Source: CAZWRK01 sp964635875
GTDB lineage: Bacteria; Pseudomonadota; Gammaproteobacteria; Burkholderiales; Aquaspirillaceae
Direction of reading: 5' to 3'
DNA: 21,130 nt
NCBI GenBank assembly: GCA_964635875.1
Contig: CAZWRK010000067.1
Location: forward strand, 1 to 21,130
Below are positions 15,355-21,130 of the stretch, one piece after another (the stretch's first letter is position 1; the number at the start of each line of letters is the position of its first letter). The notes under the pieces were generated by a model. It was not told the DNA's origin. It saw nothing but the letters and a program-made list of their open reading frames with translations, and searched no databases. Position numbers and translations under genes: made by a program.

Positions 15355-18300
15355 TTGCCTGCGATCCGCTTACACTCCCTTTGCTCGGCACCCACTTGAT
15401 CGAAGCCAGTGCGGGTACGGGTAAAACTTTTACGCTCGCTGCACTCTATGTGCGCCAAGTGCTGACCGGCCTGCTACCGCCGCAAATCTTAGTCGTAACC
15501 TTTACTGAAGCGGCGACTGAAGAGCTGCGCGACCGCATCCGGCAACGCCTGATCGAAGCCGCCCACGCTTTTCGCGCGCCACCAGATCAACCGCCCGCCG
15601 ATCCTTTTTTGCGCGATCTACGCGAGCAAATGCCCAATTGGCCCGCTTGCATTCAGCAATTGGAATTGGCCGGACAGTGGATGGATGAAGCGGCGATTTT
15701 GACGATTCATGGTTGGTGTCAGCGCGTGTTGCGCAGCTATGCCCTTGATGTCGGCGGCCTCTTCGACCTGAAAACCAATCCCGATCTACGCGATTTGATG
15801 CAGGAGGCGGGGCGGGATTATTGGCGGCGTTTTGTCTATCCGCTGAATGCCGACACCGTGCAAGCGGTGCACGCGCTGTTTAGCACCCCCGACGCGCTGA
15901 TCGAGTCGCTGTACGGGCTGACCCATCGCAATCACCCTTTGCCCACCGTCAGCGCGCCTGATTTGAGCACGCTGGTCAGTGAGACCCAGCAGCGGCGGAA
16001 TGAGGTGTTAGCGAACATCAAAACCGCATGGCGTGAGGCGCAACATCTGGACAACCTGCGGGAATGGCTCGAAGCGCTGATCACAAATAAACAAATTCCG
16101 GCCGGTAAATTAAATAAAAGTAATCGCGCTAGTTGGCTACAAGCGATCGAGGATTGGTTGAATACGCCCGATCGTGCGATACCAGCGCTCACAAAAACAG
16201 CGTGGGAGCGGCTGTCTTGCGCGGGATTGCAAGGGGTGGCGAATGATTCGAGCGCGGATTTCTCGCATCCAGCGCTGACCGCATTGGGCGAGATTCAGGC
16301 CCAATTGGACGCGCTACCGTCGTTGCGGGCGGGGATTTTGGCGCATAGTCGGGCGTGGATTGAAACGCGTATGGAGCAGGCCAAGCACCGGCGCGGGGAG
16401 ATCGGTTTTGATGACATGATTCATCGCGTGGCGCGGGCGCTTCACCCCGACAGCCCACACCGTGCCGCCCTTAGTCAGCAACTTCGCACCCGCCTGCCGG
16501 TCGCGATGATTGATGAATTTCAGGACACCGACGCCGAGCAATACCAGATTTTTCAAGCGATTTATGGCGAGGATGCAGACCCGAATCAGGTCGGATTCTT
16601 TATGATTGGCGACCCCAAACAGGCGATTTATGGGTTTCGGGGTGGCGATATTTTTACCTATATTCACGCCCGCCATCACGTGACCCAACACCATACGCTG
16701 CTCACCAATTACCGTTCGACCGAGACACTGGTTGAAGCCGTGAACGCGCTGTTTTCGGCAGCGGGTGAAGCGCCTTTTCTCTATGAAGAGATCCCTTTTC
16801 ATGCGGTCACGGCGCAAGGGCGCAGCGGACAACTTTTGCAACGCGGGGCGGTAAGACCGGCAGTGCAATTGTGTGTGCGTGAGGACATCACCCAAAAAGC
16901 GGCTTACTTCAAAACGATGGCGAAGGCCGCCGCAGCGGACATTGCGGATCTGCTCCAACATGGCCAATGGGAGAACGCGATGCCGGTCAGCGCGCATGAT
17001 ATTGCGGTTTTAGTCCGCGACCGCCACGAAGCCAAAGCAATTCGCCACGCCTTGCAGGAGCGGGGGATTCGATCGGTGTATTTGTCCGATCAAAGCTCGG
17101 TCTTTGCCAGCCAAGAAGCGCAAGATCTCCTGCGGTGCCTCAAGGCGGTGTTGTTTGCAGAGGACGGACGCTTGCTGCGCGCGGCACTCGCGACGGCAAC
17201 GCTGGGTTGGACATGGGCGCAATTGGCGCAATTTGAGCAAGACGAGCAGTTTTGGGATGCACAAGTCGCGCGTTTTCAGGGCTATCGCCGTCGCTGGCAA
17301 CGCCGTGGCGTGCTGCCGATGCTGCATCAGCTTTTGCATGATGAGCACCTGCCGCAACGCCTGCTGGCCCATCCGCAACGCGGGGAACGCCAGCTTACGA
17401 ATCTGCTGCATCTGGGTGAATGGCTGCAATCGCAAAGCCTGAATCTCGAAGGTGAGCTAGGCCTCATTCGTCATTTGGCCGATCGCATCGCAGAGGGAGA
17501 TCGGGCGGGCGTCGGCACGTTGCGCCTCGAAAGCGAATCGAAATTAGTGCGCGTGGTCACGATCCATAAATCGAAAGGCCTGCAATACCCCATCGTTTAT
17601 CTGCCTTTTGTGTGCACGAGCAAACCACTTAATCGCAATGTGCTACCGGCGTTTCGGTGGCATGAAGCCGTGCCCAACACCGAACCCCAGCAATATTGCC
17701 CCAAGCTTGATCTCGATAAACACGATGAGCAGGGCTTTGTCGCGATGCAGCGGGAGCAGCTCGCAGAAGATATTCGCTTGATTTATGTCGCGCTCACACG
17801 GGCGGAGTCGGCGCTGTGGCTCGGCGTTGCGCCGCTCCAAGGGCGCAACAGCGGTTGGTCGCAAAGTGGTTTCGGATATGTGCTGAGTCAAGGCCAGCCC
17901 CAAGAGAACACCGAGTTCATGGCCGCGATTCAGGCATGGCAACACGCTTTTTGCCCACCCACGCCCGAGCAGGACGATGTACCAGAAGTTTTACACGCAG
18001 TAGACAGTCCGCCAGCAACGGCGTGGCGGGCGTTTACGGGGCGAGTACCGCGAGATTGGTGGATTTCGAGTTATAGCGGATTGATTCAGGGCCATCACAC
18101 CAGCCCGTCGCCAAAAAGCTTCGCAAGCCTCGATGAACAAGACGATGCCGAAGAGTTTGAAGATGAGGAAGTGCAGGATCAAATTGCCGGAAAAAGCCTA
18201 CGCGACTTTTATCGCGGCCCACAAGCGGGGGTGTTTTTACATGGTTTACTTGAGCGGGCAGGGCGGGTCGGCTTTGCGGATGCGGCAACACATCCCTTCT

Positions 18301-18932
18301 TGCAACAACACTATGCCCGCCACCGCGCACCCGAGACAGAGCAAGGCTGGGAAGATTTTTTTGCGCAATGGCTGCCCACATTTTTAGCCACGCCGCTGCC
18401 ATTGCCGCACGCTTCAAGCCCCTTTTCTTTCGATACGCTGCCTGTTTCGCGCTACCGGATTGAAGTCGAATTTATGCTCGGTGTCAGTCGGGTACCGCTT
18501 GAAACGATTCACCAGCACATCTGCGCCCAGCTTTGGCCGGATCTGCCGCGCGCAAGACTCGAAGACCAACTGCAGCATGACGCGACCTATCCGATTTTAA
18601 ATGGCGTATTTAAGGGATTTATTGATCTGCTGTTTGAGCATGAAGGGCGCTATTACATTCTCGATTACAAGTCGAATACGCTCGGCCAAACAGCGGCCGC
18701 GTATACCCAAGCGGCGATGCAGGCGTGTATGGTTCGCCACCGCTATGACTTGCAGGCGGTGCTGTATACCTTGGCGTTGCATCGCCAGCTCAAACAACGG
18801 CTCGGCGAACGCTATGACTATGCCCAGCATATGGGCGGCTTTGTGTATGTGTTTTTGCGCGGAAATGGCAGCGTCGTCGCAGAAACACCGAGCCAAAAGC
18901 TGATCGAAACCTTGGATCAACTCTTTCAATAA
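15351..18932 (+). CDS. recB: Exodeoxyribonuclease V subunit beta (RecB helicase-nuclease)
   Basis: RecB is the 3'-5' helicase and only nuclease of RecBCD. The 1193-residue protein has the SF1 helicase Walker A EASAGTGKTF (Lys25), the Walker B AMIDEFQDTD (Asp388-Glu389), GDPKQAIYGFRGGD, and the late helicase motifs TIHKSKGLQYP and LIYVALTRAES. The C-terminal nuclease has His964 (FLHGLLE), Asp1092 (GFIDLL), Asp1105 and Lys1107 (LDYKSN). The 13- and 2-residue spacings among the last three match the known E. coli RecB active site, so the nuclease looks intact. It overlaps recC by four bases and precedes recD by 21 bases. Confidence 0.97.
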   Translation: MIACDPLTLPLLGTHLIEASAGTGKTFTLAALYVRQVLTGLLPPQILVVTFTEAATEELRDRIRQRLIEAAHAFRAPPDQPPADPFLRDLREQMPNWPACIQQLELAGQWMDEAAILTIHGWCQRVLRSYALDVGGLFDLKTNPDLRDLMQEAGRDYWRRFVYPLNADTVQAVHALFSTPDALIESLYGLTHRNHPLPTVSAPDLSTLVSETQQRRNEVLANIKTAWREAQHLDNLREWLEALITNKQIPAGKLNKSNRASWLQAIEDWLNTPDRAIPALTKTAWERLSCAGLQGVANDSSADFSHPALTALGEIQAQLDALPSLRAGILAHSRAWIETRMEQAKHRRGEIGFDDMIHRVARALHPDSPHRAALSQQLRTRLPVAMIDEFQDTDAEQYQIFQAIYGEDADPNQVGFFMIGDPKQAIYGFRGGDIFTYIHARHHVTQHHTLLTNYRSTETLVEAVNALFSAAGEAPFLYEEIPFHAVTAQGRSGQLLQRGAVRPAVQLCVREDITQKAAYFKTMAKAAAADIADLLQHGQWENAMPVSAHDIAVLVRDRHEAKAIRHALQERGIRSVYLSDQSSVFASQEAQDLLRCLKAVLFAEDGRLLRAALATATLGWTWAQLAQFEQDEQFWDAQVARFQGYRRRWQRRGVLPMLHQLLHDEHLPQRLLAHPQRGERQLTNLLHLGEWLQSQSLNLEGELGLIRHLADRIAEGDRAGVGTLRLESESKLVRVVTIHKSKGLQYPIVYLPFVCTSKPLNRNVLPAFRWHEAVPNTEPQQYCPKLDLDKHDEQGFVAMQREQLAEDIRLIYVALTRAESALWLGVAPLQGRNSGWSQSGFGYVLSQGQPQENTEFMAAIQAWQHAFCPPTPEQDDVPEVLHAVDSPPATAWRAFTGRVPRDWWISSYSGLIQGHHTSPSPKSFASLDEQDDAEEFEDEEVQDQIAGKSLRDFYRGPQAGVFLHGLLERAGRVGFADAATHPFLQQHYARHRAPETEQGWEDFFAQWLPTFLATPLPLPHASSPFSFDTLPVSRYRIEVEFMLGVSRVPLETIHQHICAQLWPDLPRARLEDQLQHDATYPILNGVFKGFIDLLFEHEGRYYILDYKSNTLGQTAAAYTQAAMQACMVRHRYDLQAVLYTLALHRQLKQRLGERYDYAQHMGGFVYVFLRGNGSVVAETPSQKLIETLDQLFQ

Positions 18933-18953
18933 TGTCCGAATAAAAGACGCAAT

Positions 18954-21011
18954 ATGAACCAAGATTCCCTTTTTAAAATGCTCGGTCAATGGGTGGCGCG
19001 GGGACGGTTGCGGCCACTGGATCAAGAGTTCGTACGGTTTTTGGCGCAACACAGCTCTGATCCCGATCCACTGGTGCTGTTTAGCGCGGCGCTATGTAGC
19101 CACCAATTTGGACGGGGGCATCCTGCACTTGAGCTGAATTTGGTAGAACTGTCGGACAGCGAGCAGCGAGAGCGATTGTCGCTGCCATTGGATGGCCCAG
19201 AGACACCCGCAGAATGGTGTTTGCAGACGTGGTTGGCGCAGTTAGGGCATGCTCAAGCGTGGGCGCAGCGTTTGTGCGATTCGCCCTTAGTCTCGGGGGC
19301 ACCGCAGGAACAGCGGGAAGTACGCCCGTTGGTGCTGGAAAATGGCCGCCTCTATTTACGACGGTGCTGGGATCAAGAGCATCGTGTGGCGGAAAAAATT
19401 CGGGCCTATCTGGCCGATACGGCCTCTTTTCGGATGGAACCGGCACGTATTGAGCAAGTGCGCGCACATCTTGATGTACTGTTTCCCGCTTCGAGCGCAC
19501 AGAGCAGCGATGAGGTGGATTGGCAAAAGGTGGCGGCGGCGCTCGCTATTCAACAACGCCTGAGTATTATCTCGGGAGGGCCGGGCACGGGCAAAACGAC
19601 GGTTGTTTCCAAGGTGCTGGCTCTACTGCAAAAGATGGCAGCGGCGCGTGGTGAGGCGGCGTTACTGATTCGTTTGGCAGCGCCCACCGGCAAGGCTGCC
19701 GCGCGACTCACCGAATCTATCGCCAGCAATATTCGAACCTTGCCCGAGGGATTTTCTAGTGCGGGCATTCCCAAAGAAGTGACGACCTTGCATCGCTTGC
19801 TAGGCGCGCAGGCGCATAGCCGCCACTTTATCCACAATGCCAATCATCCTTTACCTTTGGATGTGCTGGTGATTGATGAAGCGTCGATGATCGACTTGGA
19901 AATGATGTCGGCCATCTTGGACGCGCTGCCACCCCATGCGCGCCTGATTTTAATTGGCGATAAAGATCAATTGTCGTCGGTAGAGGCGGGGGCGGTGTTG
20001 GGTCATTTGTGCCAAGGTGCACGCAATGCCTATCAGCCATCGTGTCGTGATGTGTTGACGGCCATGACAGGTTATCCACAGGAGAAGCTGGCAGTGGCAG
20101 CGGACTCTGCTGCGCAGATTCATGAGCATATTGTGATTTTGCAAAAGAGCCATCGGTTCAAGGCAGAAAGCCTGATTGGTCAATTGGCAAAAGGGATTAA
20201 TGCCGGTCGAAGGCGGTTATTGAATACATTTGCATCACAGCAAAACACAGAACTACAGCTCATGTCGTTAAGCGATAAAAGTGACCCCATGTGGCGTGCA
20301 GTGTTTTTGAACGGGGCGTGCCAAGCAGAAGATGAAAGCAATAGCTCGGGATATCGGGCCTATTTGCAGAAGATGCGAGAATTTGAAAACCATCGTAGCC
20401 ATAATGCGGCAGAAAGAGATGCCCAAGCGAAAGTAGTGCTCAACACATTCTCCACTTTTCAGGTGCTGGCGGCTTTGCGTAAAGGGCCGTGGGGCGTGGA
20501 AGGACTCAATCAGCACATCGAAGGTCTTTTAAGTCAGGAAGGCTTGATTCAACGCGAAAGGCGGCAGGACTGGAGTGAGAATAATGGCGCGGGTTGGTAT
20601 GCGGGTCGGCCGATCTTGGTAACGCGTAATGATTACACGCTTGGTTTGATGAACGGAGATATTGGGATCACTTTAAAGTTTTATGACCAAGGTGAAGTGC
20701 GTCCAAGCTTGCGGGTGGCGTTTTTGCTGGCAGATGGGTCTATTAAGTGGGTTCAGCCCAGTCGGCTCCATGATGTAGAAACGGTGTTTGCCATGACGGT
20801 GCATAAGTCTCAAGGATCAGAGTTTGATCATACGGTGCTGGTTTTGCCGGATCAGGCAAATCCGGTGCTGACGCGGGAGTTGGTTTATACCGGCGTGACT
20901 CGAGCCAAAACGCGTTTAAGTTTGATTTTGCCCAAGCCTGAGCTATTTGATGCAGCGATTAGCAAGCGGACTTTTCGGGCGAGTGGATTGGCGAGTTTGC
21001 TCGGCCATTAA
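18954..21011 (+). CDS. recD: Exodeoxyribonuclease V subunit alpha (RecD helicase)
   Basis: RecD is the 5'-3' SF1B helicase of RecBCD. The 685-residue protein is somewhat longer than E. coli RecD (608). It has an N-terminal domain of about 190 residues that contacts RecC, then Walker A GGPGTGKTT (Lys214) and Walker B VLVIDEAS (Asp308-Glu309). After these come the LIGDKDQLSSVEAG motif, the MTVHKSQGSEFD motif (614-625) and the VYTGVTRAK arginine-finger motif (Arg650). It is the RecBCD type, not the longer RecD2, as shown by its place after recB. The ATG at 18954 has only a weak AAAAGA ribosome site. It converges on an rRNA operon. Confidence 0.96.
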   Translation: MNQDSLFKMLGQWVARGRLRPLDQEFVRFLAQHSSDPDPLVLFSAALCSHQFGRGHPALELNLVELSDSEQRERLSLPLDGPETPAEWCLQTWLAQLGHAQAWAQRLCDSPLVSGAPQEQREVRPLVLENGRLYLRRCWDQEHRVAEKIRAYLADTASFRMEPARIEQVRAHLDVLFPASSAQSSDEVDWQKVAAALAIQQRLSIISGGPGTGKTTVVSKVLALLQKMAAARGEAALLIRLAAPTGKAAARLTESIASNIRTLPEGFSSAGIPKEVTTLHRLLGAQAHSRHFIHNANHPLPLDVLVIDEASMIDLEMMSAILDALPPHARLILIGDKDQLSSVEAGAVLGHLCQGARNAYQPSCRDVLTAMTGYPQEKLAVAADSAAQIHEHIVILQKSHRFKAESLIGQLAKGINAGRRRLLNTFASQQNTELQLMSLSDKSDPMWRAVFLNGACQAEDESNSSGYRAYLQKMREFENHRSHNAAERDAQAKVVLNTFSTFQVLAALRKGPWGVEGLNQHIEGLLSQEGLIQRERRQDWSENNGAGWYAGRPILVTRNDYTLGLMNGDIGITLKFYDQGEVRPSLRVAFLLADGSIKWVQPSRLHDVETVFAMTVHKSQGSEFDHTVLVLPDQANPVLTRELVYTGVTRAKTRLSLILPKPELFDAAISKRTFRASGLASLLGH

Positions 21012-21018
21012 AGTTATA

Positions 21019-21038
21019 GCGACTTCGAAAGAAGTCGC
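21019..21038 (+). other. Perfect hairpin with GAAA tetraloop after recD
   Basis: GCGACTTC (21019-21026) and GAAGTCGC (21031-21038) form an 8-bp stem closed by a C(GAAA)G tetraloop, starting eight bases after the recD stop. No T tract follows on the plus strand, so it is more likely a 3'-end stabilising structure than a terminator. Confidence 0.55.
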
Positions 21039-21056
21039 AAGCAAAGCATAAAACCC

Positions 21057-21088
21057 AAAAGCCCGCTTATATGAGTAAGCGGGCTTTT
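21057..21088. terminator. Bidirectional terminator shared by recD and the rRNA operon
   Basis: AAAAGCCCGCTTA (21057-21069) and TAAGCGGGCTTTT (21076-21088) form a perfect 13-bp stem with a 6-base loop. It carries A residues on one side and T residues on the other, so it reads as an intrinsic terminator on both strands. It sits between the recD stop and the 5S rRNA 3' end. Confidence 0.88.
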
Positions 21089-21100
21089 GTTTGAATGGGG

Positions 21101-21130
21101 AGCTTGGCGGTGACCTACTTTCACATGGGT
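21101..21130 (-). rRNA. rrf: 5S ribosomal RNA, 3' end only
   Basis: On the minus strand the window edge reads ACCCATGTGAAAGTAGGTCA followed by CCGCCAAGCT. This matches the conserved 3' end of bacterial 5S rRNA (CCCATG-GAGAGTAGG----TGCCAGGC in E. coli). The rest of the gene and presumably the 23S and 16S genes lie beyond the right edge. The exact 3' end (about 21101) is estimated by alignment from memory with the known terminal helix. Confidence 0.85.

Noticed and set aside
16314..16997. 227-codon minus-strand open frame opposite recB
   Set aside because: It lies wholly inside intact recB, including the Walker B region, and shows no protein-like family features.
1..21130. A new defence, mobile or biosynthetic system
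   Set aside because: All space is taken by recognisable housekeeping genes with short intergenic gaps. I saw no integrase, transposase, direct-repeat array, tRNA-associated insertion or cluster of unknown genes.

Overview
The window looks like a chromosomal segment from a Gram-negative proteobacterium, most likely a betaproteobacterium and possibly of the Neisseriales type. That placement is inferred from protein style, gene content and the 5S rRNA end; no phylogeny was run. Supporting observations are a Tol-Pal envelope system, a three-subunit RecBCD, an N5-CAIR type purine pathway (PurE plus PurK), and a moderately high GC coding bias. It is a housekeeping region. I see no phage, transposon, CRISPR array, toxin-antitoxin or defence island, and no system that I believe is undescribed.

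Layout from left to right: a minus-strand universal stress protein (3-455) diverges from a plus-strand YqiA-type esterase (566-1141). The esterase runs tail to tail into purC, with overlapping stop codons. From there to position 9255 every gene is on the minus strand. In transcription order these are an EamA-family exporter, then tolR-tolA-tolB-pal-cpoB, then purE-purK-purC. The tolA gene is interrupted by a 100-N assembly gap (6867-6966). The usual first gene of the envelope cluster, tolQ, is not present; the exporter sits in its place.

A divergent intergenic region (9256-9455), the longest non-coding stretch at 200 bases, separates the exporter from the plus-strand half: argH, cysE, then the compact recC-recB-recD operon. 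argH and cysE each end in a good intrinsic terminator. recD ends at 21011 and converges on a ribosomal RNA operon, whose 5S rRNA 3' end lies at the right edge on the minus strand. A 13-bp perfect stem (21057-21088) between them can terminate transcription from both sides.

How the genes work together: TolR, TolA, TolB, Pal and CpoB belong to the trans-envelope machine that keeps the outer membrane tied to peptidoglycan during division. PurE, PurK and PurC carry out consecutive steps of de novo purine synthesis (AIR to N5-CAIR to CAIR to SAICAR). ArgH and CysE are the last step of arginine synthesis and the first step of cysteine synthesis. RecBCD processes double-strand breaks. The points most worth a second look are the missing tolQ, two repeat-rich extracytoplasmic linkers (Pal and TolA), a nested inverted repeat between the exporter and argH, and the shared recD/rRNA terminator.
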